64,000 nucleotides of DNA from Pseudoalteromonas piscicida. Its GTDB lineage: Bacteria; Pseudomonadota; Gammaproteobacteria; Enterobacterales; Alteromonadaceae. The position numbers and the translations under genes were made by a program. Shown one piece after another: positions 34,548 to 43,246 of this stretch (position 1 is its first letter; each line of letters opens with the position of its first letter). The stretch spans positions 24,058-88,057 of the forward strand of contig NZ_NKHF01000042.1 in assembly GCF_002744175.1 (NCBI RefSeq), given 5' to 3'. The notes below the pieces were generated by a model. It was not told where the DNA came from. It did no database searches and saw nothing but the letters and a program-made list of their open reading frames with translations.

Positions 34548-35285
34548 ATGAAAAAACTAATTATTGCCGCTTCATTGGCTTTGAGTTTCGGCGCGTTTGC
34601 TGAGCAAGTGGAGAGCCCTACGGCTGCTGCGATGGGAGCAGACCCAATAACATCACAATTTAGCGGTTTAGGGATTGTGGTAAAAGAAATCAAAGACAGC
34701 CCACTTGCTGGTTTGAAAACCGTGATCACCGACAAAGGCGTTTTATACTCAAGTGCCGATGGTAAATATTTGATCCAAGGTACGATGATTGACCTTGAGA
34801 ACCGCCGTAATATTACTGAAAACGCATTGAGTGATGTGCGCAAATCTGGGATTGCTGAATACGCAGATTCTATGATTGTTTATAAAGCAGAAAATGAAAA
34901 ACATCAGATCACGGTATTTACTGACATTACTTGTGGTTATTGCCGTAAGCTACACCGTGAGCTTGAAGACTACCTAGCTGCAGGGATCACCGTAAAATAC
35001 CTTGCCTTCCCTCGTGGCGGCTTGCATGGTTCTGGTTATGAAGATCTGAAAAACGTATGGTGTGCTAAAGATGCACAAGCTGCGCTAACAGAGGCTAAAG
35101 CAGGTGGCGAAGTTAAACAAGTTGAAAACTGTCAGGCACCTGTTGCAGAGCATTACCAGTTAGGCCAAAGTTTTGGTATTTCAGGTACGCCGGCAATTAT
35201 TCTCGAAGATGGGTCGATGATCCCAGGCTACCAGCCAGCAGCGGCAATTGCACAGATGTTAGACGCTCAAAGCCCTAAGTCTTAA
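34548..35285 (+). CDS. dsbC: Thiol:disulfide interchange protein DsbC
   Basis: 245 residues with an 18-residue signal peptide (MKKLIIAASLALSFGAFA). The N-terminal dimerisation domain covers ~25-95, and the thioredoxin-fold domain ~110-245. The active site is Cys129-Gly-Tyr-Cys132, and the cis-Pro loop is SGTPAI. It isomerises wrong disulfide bonds in the periplasm and is kept reduced by DsbD, which is not in this window. It is followed by a terminator, so it may be expressed apart from recJ. Confidence 0.95.
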   Translation: MKKLIIAASLALSFGAFAEQVESPTAAAMGADPITSQFSGLGIVVKEIKDSPLAGLKTVITDKGVLYSSADGKYLIQGTMIDLENRRNITENALSDVRKSGIAEYADSMIVYKAENEKHQITVFTDITCGYCRKLHRELEDYLAAGITVKYLAFPRGGLHGSGYEDLKNVWCAKDAQAALTEAKAGGEVKQVENCQAPVAEHYQLGQSFGISGTPAIILEDGSMIPGYQPAAAIAQMLDAQSPKS

Positions 35286-35347
35286 CGACAATTACGCTGA
35301 CATGGAGTTCATTTCAAGAACTCGTTAAAATAGCGACATAAAAATCT

Positions 35348-35370
35348 AAAAGGCCAGTTTGGCCTTTTTT
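35348..35370 (+). terminator. Terminator between dsbC and recJ
   Basis: AAAAGGCCA pairs with TGGCCTTTT across a 3-nt loop, followed by further T residues. It lies ~60 nt after dsbC and only ~15 nt before recJ, so recJ must have its own start signal close by or rely on readthrough. Confidence 0.82.
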
Positions 35371-35384
35371 GTTTGTGAAAGGTT

Positions 35385-37109
35385 ATGCATACAGAAATTA
35401 AACCCAGAGAACGGGTAGACGACAGTCATTTGCCATCCTCATTACACCCTGTGATTAAGCAGCTTTACGCGGCTAGAGGTGTGAAGTCCGCGACTGAATT
35501 AGATAATAGTGCAGCCACGCTACACGATTTTAAACTGTTCAAAGACATTGAATTAGCGAGTCAAATTTTAGCTCAGGCCCTTAGCGACCAAGCAAAAATA
35601 CTCATTGTTGGGGATTTTGATGCCGACGGCGCAACCAGTACCGCAGTATTGATGGAAGGACTCCCCCAGTTTGGGTTTCTGCATGTCGATTATCTAGTGC
35701 CCGACCGGTTTAGTCTTGGGTATGGCTTAAGTCCCGCCTTGGCAGAACAAATTGTATCTATTAGCCCCGATTTAGTGATCACGGTCGACAACGGCATTTC
35801 GTGCATTCGTGGTGTTGAAATCGTCAAACAAGCGGGTATTAAAGTGATAGTGACCGATCACCACTTGCAAGGTGACACACTTCCGAATGCCGACGCCATT
35901 GTTAACCCTAATCGTCTTGACTGTGAATTTCCGTCTAAGTCTATTGCAGGGGTTGGTGTAGCCTTTTATTTATTAATTGCCCTTCGACACCACTTGCGCG
36001 CGCAAAACTACTTTGTCGAGCATCAATTGGCAATGCCAAACTTAGCCTCTTTGCTGGATATTGTGGCGCTTGGCACCGTTGCAGACGTGGTCGCATTGGA
36101 TGCGAATAACCGCACTTTGGTTCATCAGGGTCTGGCGCGGATCCGCAGTGGTCAAACGCGACCTGGGATCCAAGCCTTGATTGAAGTAGCTAACCGTAAT
36201 AATGCAAGGTTAAGCGCCAGTGATTTTGGCTTTGCTTTGGCTCCAAGGTTAAATGCGGCTGGTCGTTTAGATGATATGAGTTTGGGTATTGCTTGTTTGT
36301 TATCAAAAGACATTAATCAAGCGCGCCGCATTGCGTCAGAACTCGACAGTTTAAATATCGAACGTCGTGAAATTGAACAAAGCATGCAGCAAGAGGCGCA
36401 AGCGGTTTTGGAGCGCTTAGTGCTCAAAAGCCAAGAGGTGCCAGATGCCTTGTGTTTGTATCAAGACGACTGGCATCAAGGGGTGATTGGTATTCTCGCT
36501 GGACGCTTAAAAGAAAAATATCACCGCCCGTGCATTATTTTTGCACAAGGCGATAATGGTGAAATTAAAGGCTCATGCCGCTCTATTGAAGGTCTACATA
36601 TGCGCGACCTACTTGAGTCAATCAATACTCAGCGTCCAGATTTAATTTTGAAGTTTGGCGGTCACGCGATGGCCGCAGGACTGACCATTTTAGAATCCGA
36701 ATTTGCTGAGTTTAAGCAAATATTTGAACAAAGCGTCAGTGCAACCCTCACAGAAGAGGCGAAGCAAAGCATCCTTCTGACCGATGGCGAACTGCCGGGC
36801 GATTGTTTCACCATGGACTTTGCTTTTGAACTACAGCAAGCAGGTCCTTGGGGTCAGCAATTCGGTGAGCCTGTGTTTCAGGATGTGTTTGAGTTAGTAC
36901 AGCAACGGATTGTTGGAGAAAAGCACCTAAAACTTGTGCTAAAACACCGCTCTGGGCGACTAGTTGATGCGATAGCATTTAATGTTGATGTTCGAGCGTG
37001 GCCGAATCATCAGGCAACTCACGCACTATTTGCGTATCAGCTCGACATTAACGAGTTTCGTGGTAAATACAATTTACAGCTCATTGTGCGTGAGCTGCAA
37101 GCCCAATAG
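35385..37109 (+). CDS. recJ: Single-stranded-DNA-specific exonuclease RecJ
   Basis: 574 residues, similar to E. coli RecJ (577). The DHH nuclease motifs are present: GDFDADGATSTA (I), VTVDNGISC (II), IVTDHHLQGD (III), then LGTVADVVAL (IV) and later the DHHA1 motif GGHAMAAGL. It is a 5'-3' single-strand exonuclease in recombination and mismatch repair. The ATG at 35385 has AAAGG only 2 nt upstream, which is unusually close. Confidence 0.95.
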   Translation: MHTEIKPRERVDDSHLPSSLHPVIKQLYAARGVKSATELDNSAATLHDFKLFKDIELASQILAQALSDQAKILIVGDFDADGATSTAVLMEGLPQFGFLHVDYLVPDRFSLGYGLSPALAEQIVSISPDLVITVDNGISCIRGVEIVKQAGIKVIVTDHHLQGDTLPNADAIVNPNRLDCEFPSKSIAGVGVAFYLLIALRHHLRAQNYFVEHQLAMPNLASLLDIVALGTVADVVALDANNRTLVHQGLARIRSGQTRPGIQALIEVANRNNARLSASDFGFALAPRLNAAGRLDDMSLGIACLLSKDINQARRIASELDSLNIERREIEQSMQQEAQAVLERLVLKSQEVPDALCLYQDDWHQGVIGILAGRLKEKYHRPCIIFAQGDNGEIKGSCRSIEGLHMRDLLESINTQRPDLILKFGGHAMAAGLTILESEFAEFKQIFEQSVSATLTEEAKQSILLTDGELPGDCFTMDFAFELQQAGPWGQQFGEPVFQDVFELVQQRIVGEKHLKLVLKHRSGRLVDAIAFNVDVRAWPNHQATHALFAYQLDINEFRGKYNLQLIVRELQAQ

Positions 37110-37287
37110 AGTTAGCTGAGATAGTACCTAATGGTGTTTTATAAAAACTGCGAATTTTCTCATTTTAAGGGATGCTAAGCGCGGTTATTATTTGATACTA
37201 TTGGTCGCTTAAATCTAAGGTCTGGCACTTTGTCAGGCCTGTTTGTGAATTCACAAACCCATAAATTTAGTTCTGGAGTAAAGGTAA

Positions 37288-38386
37288 ATGTTTGAAGTGA
37301 ATCCTGTGATTAATCAAATCAAGGAAATTCGCGAACGTACAGAGCTTCTTAGGGGGTATCTTTGACTACGCTCTAAAGCAAGAGCGTTTAGAAGAAGTTA
37401 ATGCCGAATTAGAAGATCCTGCTGTATGGAATGAGCCGGAAAGAGCCCAAGCATTGGGCAAAGAAAAGTCAAACCTAGAGGTGATTGTTGAAACCATCGA
37501 CAACCTTGTTGCAGGTGCCGATGATGCCGAAGGCCTTGTTGAGCTTGCCGTGGAAGCTGAAGACGAAGAAACTTTCACAGAAGCAGAGCAAGAGGTAAAT
37601 AGCCTTGTTGAGCAGCTCGAAAAACTCGAGTTCCGCCGTATGTTCTCTGGTGATCAAGATGCTAACGACGCTTATATTGACTTGCAGTCAGGTTCTGGCG
37701 GTACTGAAGCACAAGATTGGTGTAATATGCTGCTGCGAATGTACCTTCGCTGGGCTGAAGCCAAAGGCTTTAAAGCCGAAATCGTTGAGGCAACTGATGG
37801 TGATGTAGCAGGCATTAAAGGCGCTACAGTGAAAGTATCTGGTGAGTATGCCTATGGTTGGCTGCGTACAGAAACGGGCGTACACCGTTTAGTACGTAAG
37901 AGCCCTTTTGATTCTGGTGGTCGTCGTCACACTTCATTTGCTTCTGTATTTGTTTACCCAGAAATTGATGACAATATCGAAATCGATATTAATCCGGCGG
38001 ATCTTCGCATCGATGTGTATCGTGCGTCGGGCGCTGGTGGTCAGCACGTTAACCGTACAGAATCAGCGGTGCGTATTACGCACTTACCAACCAATACGGT
38101 AGTTCAGTGCCAAAATGACCGTTCACAGCACAAGAACAAAGATCAAGCGATGAAGCAGTTAAAAGCGAAGTTGTTTGAACTTGAACTGCAAAAGCAAAAT
38201 GCTGAAAAGCAAGCCCAAGAAGATGCAAAATCAGACATCGGCTGGGGCAGTCAAATCCGTTCATACGTACTCGATGACTCACGTATTAAGGATTTACGCA
38301 CAGGTATTGAGAACCGCAATACCCAAGCCGTACTAGACGGCGATTTAGACAAATTTATCGAAGCAAGCCTGAAATCAGGCCTTTAA
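37288..38386 (+). CDS. prfB: Peptide chain release factor 2 (programmed +1 frameshift)
   Basis: The gene is read as 37288-37362 joined to 37364-38386, giving 365 residues, the E. coli length. Codons 1-25 are followed by an in-frame UGA at 37363-37365. The site AGGGGGTATCTTTGAC (37351-37366) holds the internal Shine-Dalgarno-like AGGGGG, the slippery CUU and UGA, as in E. coli. When RF2 is scarce the ribosome slips +1, an autoregulation. The product has SPF (stop-codon recognition) and GGQ (peptide release) motifs. It terminates at UGA and UAA. Downstream lysS follows in 27 nt. Confidence 0.97.
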
Positions 38387-38413
38387 TCCACAAGCTAAAC
38401 TAAGAGCTAAACA

Positions 38414-39964
38414 ATGACAGATCACAATCAAGACGAAAATAAACTTATTGCTGAGCGTCGTGGCAAGCTAGATGCGATCCGTGAGAATTGCCCTGCTAAT
38501 GGCCACCCGAACTCATTCCGCCGTGAAGATTACACACAAGATCTACAAGCTAAGTTTGGTGATAAATCGAAAGAAGAACTAGTAGAGCTTAACCATCAGG
38601 TTTCTGTTGCGGGTCGTCTGCTAGCAAAGCGTGGTCCTTTCTTAGTGCTTCAAGACATGAAAGGTCGTATTCAGGCTTATGCTTCAAAAGACGTACAAAA
38701 AGCCCTAAAAGAGCAATACGGTCAGCTAGATATCGGCGATATTGTTGGTGTTAAAGGTCCGCTTCATAAATCAGGTAAAGGTGATTTATACGTAGACATG
38801 GTTGAGTATGAACTACTGACAAAGTCGCTACGTCCACTGCCTGAAAAATTCCATGGTCTTACTGATCAAGAAGCGAAATACCGTCAACGTTATGTTGATT
38901 TGATCACGAATATGGATACTCGCGAAACATTCCGTATTCGTTCAAAAGTGATTGAAGGTATTCGTCGTTTCTTAGCTGAACGCGACTTTATGGAAGTAGA
39001 AACACCGATGCTTCAGGTTATTCCTGGTGGTGCCTCTGCGCGTCCATTTGTTACCCATCACAACGCGTTAGACATTGATATGTATCTACGTATTGCGCCT
39101 GAGCTATACCTGAAGCGTTTAGTTGTTGGCGGTTTTGAACGTGTATTCGAAATTAACCGTAACTTCCGTAACGAAGGTCTTTCAACGCGCCATAACCCAG
39201 AGTTCACTATGATTGAATTCTATCAGGCGTATGCAGACTACAATGACCTGATGAACTTAACTGAAGACATGTTACGTACCGTGGCACAAGATGTGTTAGG
39301 TACAACAACGGTTATCAACACGGTGAAAGATGCGGAAGGCGAAGTAACAGAAACAATTGAATATGACTTTGGTAGTCCGTTCCAGCGTTTGTCGATGGCT
39401 GATGCTATTTTACAGTACGGTCCAGATGCCGAAGCGCAAGCTGAAATCTTCAAAGACCCAGAAAATCACTTTGAAGCACTAAAAGCATACGCTAAGAAAG
39501 TTCACGTTAAGATCCCTGAAAACTGTGTTTGGGGTCCAGGTAAGTTCTTATGTGAAATCTTTGAAGAAGTGGCTGAGCATAGACTTATCCAACCAACGTT
39601 TATCACTGAATACCCTTGGGAAGTGTCACCACTTGCGCGTCGTAACGATGAAAATCCATTTATCACTGACCGCTTTGAGTTCTTCGTGGGTGGCCGTGAG
39701 CTTGCGAATGGTTTCTCTGAGCTTAATGATGCGGAAGATCAGGCTGCACGTTTTGCACGTCAAGTGGAAGAAAAAGATGCGGGTGATGATGAAGCAATGC
39801 ATTACGACGCGGATTACATTCGTGCACTAGAGCATGGTTTACCACCAACAGCAGGTGAGGGGATTGGTATCGATCGTCTAGTGATGTTATTTACTGACTC
39901 ACCGACTATTAAAGACGTTATCCTGTTCCCACACATGCGTCCAGAAGTACAAGCTGAACAGTAA
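38414..39964 (+). CDS. lysS: Lysyl-tRNA synthetase
   Basis: 516 residues, class II synthetase. The OB-fold anticodon-binding domain lies at ~60-160, and the catalytic core after it. Motif 2 is seen in [33 protein letters not shown], and motif 3 in [14 protein letters not shown]. It charges tRNA-Lys. It is the last gene of the conserved xerD-lysS string and ends at a strong terminator. Confidence 0.97.
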   Translation: MTDHNQDENKLIAERRGKLDAIRENCPANGHPNSFRREDYTQDLQAKFGDKSKEELVELNHQVSVAGRLLAKRGPFLVLQDMKGRIQAYASKDVQKALKEQYGQLDIGDIVGVKGPLHKSGKGDLYVDMVEYELLTKSLRPLPEKFHGLTDQEAKYRQRYVDLITNMDTRETFRIRSKVIEGIRRFLAERDFMEVETPMLQVIPGGASARPFVTHHNALDIDMYLRIAPELYLKRLVVGGFERVFEINRNFRNEGLSTRHNPEFTMIEFYQAYADYNDLMNLTEDMLRTVAQDVLGTTTVINTVKDAEGEVTETIEYDFGSPFQRLSMADAILQYGPDAEAQAEIFKDPENHFEALKAYAKKVHVKIPENCVWGPGKFLCEIFEEVAEHRLIQPTFITEYPWEVSPLARRNDENPFITDRFEFFVGGRELANGFSELNDAEDQAARFARQVEEKDAGDDEAMHYDADYIRALEHGLPPTAGEGIGIDRLVMLFTDSPTIKDVILFPHMRPEVQAEQ

Positions 39965-40019
39965 TTTATTGTTGCTTTAGTTAAAAGGTAAAGCGCCTTT
40001 TAATAGCATGCTTTATAGA

Positions 40020-40052
40020 AACCCCGCACCTATTAAATGCGGGGTTTTTTAT
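40020..40052 (+). terminator. Terminator after lysS
   Basis: AACCCCGCA pairs with TGCGGGGTT across a 9-nt loop, followed by six T residues. It ends the prfB-lysS transcript. Confidence 0.88.
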
Positions 40053-40065
40053 TTATATTCACCGC

Positions 40066-40116
40066 TAATACCATATTAGCTTCGTTAAAAACTTCTTAAT
40101 TAGAACAAATGAGTAA
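40066..40116 (+). repeat. Partial TAATACC repeat element
   Basis: TAATACC is followed by CGTTAAAAACTTCTTAATT and AGAACAA, which match the interior of the copy near 62.4 kb. It runs directly into a second repeat family. Confidence 0.45.
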
Positions 40117-40184
40117 CAAAATGTTTGCCTTGCCTAGATGGATATAAATACCTTGGCGGTAGCAGGACGTCAGAGCGGTGCTAT
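40117..40184 (-). repeat. AGCACCG-type dispersed repeat, inverted copy
   Basis: On the minus strand it reads ATAGCACCGCTCTGACGTCC then CCAAGGTATTTATATCC and GGCAAGG. It matches the copy at 41145-41206, which lies in the opposite orientation. The two flank the secreted-protein gene at 40297-41040. Confidence 0.55.
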
Positions 40185-40227
40185 TAACGCTAGTCCCCGC
40201 TTCAAAATAGACCATTTAGTTATCTCG

Positions 40228-40240
40228 AGTTCAGGTTAGT
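40228..40240 (+). repeat. AGTTCAGGTTAGT short repeat
   Basis: The same 13-mer recurs at 41290-41302, and shorter versions occur at 3555 and 13621. In both long copies ATCT precedes it by a few bases. Confidence 0.45.
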
Positions 40241-40296
40241 TAATACAATTGCGATAACACATCAGCATGCTCAATGTGAGCTCCAGTTTCGTCCTA

Positions 40297-41040
40297 TTAA
40301 AAAACCTCAACGGAGATGTCACGGCGCTGCTCTTGTTCATTAATGTGCCACACTTCAACTGCGCGAGTAGTTCCGCCTGTACTCTTGCAGATAAGCTCAG
40401 TAACTAATACTTTAGCACGTGCATCATACTTAGCATCGCCCGAGACACTAAATGCATCGCTGTGTAGAGCAAACTTATGGCGTTCACTTAATAGCTCTGG
40501 TGTTTGTCCAACTGGCGTTGCTGAACGACAGTAACCATTTGGTTCACCATTGTTGATATTAAGCTGAGCATGGTAGCGTACATCATGAAAGTAACCAGGG
40601 GTGAAACCGTCAGCCTCTACCCAATTGGCTACCTCAAGATGACTATCTAGGGTAACTTTAGGGGCTGGTGCAATTTTGTGCCTTAAGGTTTGACTGTTAG
40701 CTTGTTCATCAGTACAGGTAGCTTCTACATACTTCTCAATATCTTCGAAACCTTTGGGAATAGTGCCTGACAAAATTTGAAACTCTACTTTGAGTTCAGC
40801 GATAAGTGTGTCATTTCGTTGATCATATACTGCGGCTGATTGGCATGGTGCGCGGTTTGTGTAGTGAGGTGTATAGATTCTAAGATTATATGCAGAACTT
40901 GATTGCGTCACCATGGCCTCAATAGGGGCATTGCGAAAAGTCGTTACGCGACCTGCATTACTATCCGTATCGTAAATAATATCAGCAGTAGCTGTGTTGC
41001 ATATTAATCCAAGAGCGAGCGTCAGTGCAGCCTTCTTCAT
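40297..41040 (-). CDS. Secreted protein, unknown function
   Basis: 247 residues with a 19-residue signal peptide (MKKAALTLALGLICNTATA). The mature part is beta-rich and holds four Cys (APCQSAAVY, EATCTDEQ, NGYCRSATP, ELICKSTGG), which could pair in the periplasm. I recognise no family. It stands alone between inverted dispersed repeats, which suggests that it could have been moved as a unit. AAGGAAA lies a few bases before the ATG. Confidence 0.7.
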   Translation of the reverse strand: MKKAALTLALGLICNTATADIIYDTDSNAGRVTTFRNAPIEAMVTQSSSAYNLRIYTPHYTNRAPCQSAAVYDQRNDTLIAELKVEFQILSGTIPKGFEDIEKYVEATCTDEQANSQTLRHKIAPAPKVTLDSHLEVANWVEADGFTPGYFHDVRYHAQLNINNGEPNGYCRSATPVGQTPELLSERHKFALHSDAFSVSGDAKYDARAKVLVTELICKSTGGTTRAVEVWHINEQEQRRDISVEVF

Positions 41041-41144
41041 ATCTTTTCCTTATATTTTAAATGTACTTATAGTCTAAAAAATAGACTATGACGTTGTGGC
41101 TTTTAAGGATAGTGAAATTTTTTGATATTAAGAGTGAAGGGGGG

Positions 41145-41206
41145 ATAGCACCGTTTCCACGTCCCGCTCTCGCTAAGGTATTTAGATCCTGTAGGCAAGG
41201 GAATTT
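41145..41206 (+). repeat. AGCACCG-type dispersed repeat, forward copy
   Basis: ATAGCACCGTTTCCACGTCC then GCTAAGGTATTTAGATCC and GGCAAGG. It is the partner of the inverted copy at 40117-40184. Confidence 0.5.
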
Positions 41207-41289
41207 ACGCGCCAATAGTTGGCTACTAGTGCTTAAATTCAATGCAGTTAGCACTAAAGCTAGCTGCTAGAAGGGCATTACTTATCTGA

Positions 41290-41302
41290 AGTTCAGGTTA
41301 GT
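41290..41302 (+). repeat. AGTTCAGGTTAGT short repeat, second copy
   Basis: Identical to the 13-mer at 40228-40240, in the same orientation. Confidence 0.45.
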
Positions 41303-41308
41303 GACCCA

Positions 41309-41431
41309 TTGAGCACCCCCAAAGCGAACTTCTATCGCGGTATGCAGTGTGACAATCACAAGCAAGTAAGCTATCACACCTTGGCAGAGTCACAACTAGC
41401 CAGTATGCTAAAAGAAGAGGCAATGGTGTAG
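41309..41431 (+). CDS. Possible 40-residue ORF or gene remnant
   Basis: A short frame from TTG at 41309 reads STPKANFYRGMQCDNHKQVS...LAESQLASMLKEEAMV and ends 7 nt before the DUF1289 gene. The composition looks protein-like and the frame is open further back to a TAG at about 41265. It may be a coupled small protein or the end of a lost gene. No clear ribosome site was seen. Confidence 0.3.
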   Translation: MSTPKANFYRGMQCDNHKQVSYHTLAESQLASMLKEEAMV

Positions 41432-41438
41432 TGAATGC

Positions 41439-41687
41439 ATGGAACAAATTGAGATATTTGAGATCCCAAGTCCGTGTAAGGGGATCTGTCAGGTTAATAA
41501 TCGCGGTTACTGTATTGGTTGTTATCGCAGCCGTGAAGAGCGCTTTGCGTGGAATTCTTTGAGTAATGAGCAAAAACGTAAGGTGATCGCGCTATGCCAG
41601 CAGCGATATAAGCGATACTTGCAACGAAAATCAAAAGCGGAGCAAGTGGATGATCAAGCCGGAGAAAACTTTAAATTTGATATTTAG
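41439..41687 (+). CDS. DUF1289 domain protein
   Basis: 82 residues. The DUF1289 Cys motif is complete: SPCKGICQVNNRGYCIGCYRSREERFAW. Four Cys suggest zinc or a metal cluster. Role is unknown; it is often found as a short cytosolic protein. Its end overlaps the convergent gene by 17 nt. Confidence 0.88.
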   Translation: MEQIEIFEIPSPCKGICQVNNRGYCIGCYRSREERFAWNSLSNEQKRKVIALCQQRYKRYLQRKSKAEQVDDQAGENFKFDI

Positions 41688-42360
41688 CCTTGAGCATTGC
41701 AATCACCCCGTCTTTTTCGAGCTCTTTTAGCTTTGCAGTGATCAACGGGACGAGCTGCGTATGTTTTTTGTGAACAAAGTGGAAGCTTTCCACCACTGCA
41801 AGATTTTTTATTTGTAATGTCTCTGCTTTGATATTTTTTAAGTGTGGTTTTAAATGGAAATCTAAGATCAGCGCACCCTCAACTTGCTTTTGTATCACTA
41901 AATTAAGTTGTGCGATGAGGCTTTTCACATTGATAGTATATGCATCTATGTTATGCGTTTCTAAATATGTACTCGCTACAGGGTAACCACTGCGAATGGT
42001 GAGCGACTTAAGGTCGTTCAGTGTACAATCATTGCATAGGCTAAATAACTGCAGAGTAAACTGAAATAGCGGGTAATCAACGCGCACTAGGTTAGGATAA
42101 TCCTTTTCGATACTAGCTACTCGACCTAACTGGCCATCCAAATTACCAGCGTTGGCTGCGATTAATGAGCTTTTGTGATTAAACTCTTCAAGCTTAAGCT
42201 CTATACCCAGCGCCTCATAAACTATCGTCATTAACTCAATAACATAAAGCGCTTGAGGTGTTTCTGGGGGCTTATTAAAACGCATTACTGTTGGCGCGTC
42301 GTCAGCCGCGCAAGTAATGGATGAGAGGGTAATGAATAAAAATAAGAATGCAGCTTTCAA
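41671..42360 (-). CDS. Periplasmic solute-binding-like protein
   Basis: 229 residues with a signal peptide of ~18 (MKAAFLFLFITLSSITCA). The body (VMRFNKPPETPQALYVIELMTIVYEALGIELKLEEF, then LDGQLGRVASIEKDYPNLVRVDYPLF) fits the SBP_bac_3 fold. It is probably a stand-alone periplasmic sensor or binding protein, since no transporter gene is adjacent. It starts with TTG, with AGGAG 6 nt upstream. It converges on the DUF1289 gene. Confidence 0.75.
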   Translation of the reverse strand: MKAAFLFLFITLSSITCAADDAPTVMRFNKPPETPQALYVIELMTIVYEALGIELKLEEFNHKSSLIAANAGNLDGQLGRVASIEKDYPNLVRVDYPLFQFTLQLFSLCNDCTLNDLKSLTIRSGYPVASTYLETHNIDAYTINVKSLIAQLNLVIQKQVEGALILDFHLKPHLKNIKAETLQIKNLAVVESFHFVHKKHTQLVPLITAKLKELEKDGVIAMLKAKYQI

Positions 42361-42531
42361 TTCAACTCCTTCGATATGTGCCGCTAACGATTAAACTATG
42401 CCCAATTATACATAATTTTTACAATAAAAGGTACACTCTGCTGTTTTTATCAAAACTAAATTTAGCTGCTGCTGTGCTCTTGCCTTGTGGTAAACTAGTC
42501 ACACTCTTTGTTTACGATTGAATGATGTGTA

Positions 42532-42735
42532 ATGAGCTATAATCTGTGTTTACTTTCTAGACAAGACAAGTATCAAATTCAGCTTGAGTATGAAGCTTCG
42601 TTTTGGGCATACCAAATCAAGCGCGGTAAAAAAAGCCGAGAAGCTATCTACGATGCCATCAATCAACGGCCTATATCTGAACAAGATACGCTAAAACAAA
42701 AGTTTGAATATTACCTAAGCTTAATGCTGGCATAA
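42532..42735 (+). CDS. DUF3283-like small protein
   Basis: 67 residues: MSYNLCLLSRQDKYQIQLEYEASFWAYQIKRGKKSREA at the start resembles DUF3283 of vibrios and relatives. Function is unknown. Its TAA stop overlaps an ATG (TAATG) that was probably the original start of the following acetyltransferase gene. Confidence 0.65.
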   Translation: MSYNLCLLSRQDKYQIQLEYEASFWAYQIKRGKKSREAIYDAINQRPISEQDTLKQKFEYYLSLMLA

Positions 42736-42746
42736 TGTACTTAATT

Positions 42747-42888
42747 GAGCGGCTTCCAGCCATTATGACCCCATTGGTGAATAAGTTTTATGACAAGCAC
42801 CGAGCGCGGGGTAGAGCGGCTTCCAGCCATTATGACCCCATTGGTGAATAAGTTTTATGACAAGCACCGAGCGCGGGGTAGAGCGGCT
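42747..42888 (+). repeat. Perfect 67-bp tandem duplication in a GNAT gene
   Basis: Two identical 67-bp units (42747-42813 and 42814-42880) are followed by the first 8 bases of a third. The unit starts GAGCGGCTTCCAGCC. Since 67 is not a multiple of three, the insertion shifts the reading frame of the acetyltransferase gene. Confidence 0.95.
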
Positions 42889-43227
42889 AAACATGACCAT
42901 ATTTGGGTCGCTAAATATCAACATGAAATTGTCGCTGCATGCAGGCTTCAGCCAGTCAATGGTGACTGGTTACTGGTTGGGGTCTATGTTGTTGTGCAAC
43001 ATAGAAAGCAAGGCATCGCTAATAGACTGATAAAAACAGCAATTGATCAATTATATGCAGCCGCACCACAAAGCGCGGTTTATACCTTTGCCTATGACTA
43101 CCTTATCGATTTCTACTCGTCTCTTGGATTTAGTTGTGAATCTCTTGAACTACCAAATGAGCTTGCTGGGCGTTTAGCGAGTTACCTTGGACAAAATCGT
43201 CAACTCGTGGCAATGTATCACGTCTAG
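42790..43227 (+). CDS. GNAT family N-acetyltransferase, start disturbed by duplication
   Basis: 145 residues in the present frame. The acetyl-CoA-binding motif is GVYVVVQHRKQGIANRLIK, with the rest of the fold (AVYTFAYDYLIDFYSSLGF) behind. The substrate is unknown. The likely original start is ATG at 42735, overlapping the DUF3283 stop; from there the frame now ends at 42849-42851 after 38 codons because of the 67-bp duplication. The ATG at 42790, inside the first unit, or ATG at 42832 could still start a near-full protein. I treat it as probably weakly expressed or switched. Confidence 0.7.
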   Translation: MTSTERGVERLPAIMTPLVNKFYDKHRARGRAAKHDHIWVAKYQHEIVAACRLQPVNGDWLLVGVYVVVQHRKQGIANRLIKTAIDQLYAAAPQSAVYTFAYDYLIDFYSSLGFSCESLELPNELAGRLASYLGQNRQLVAMYHV

Positions 43228-43246
43228 TTAACAAGTTCGGCTTTTT

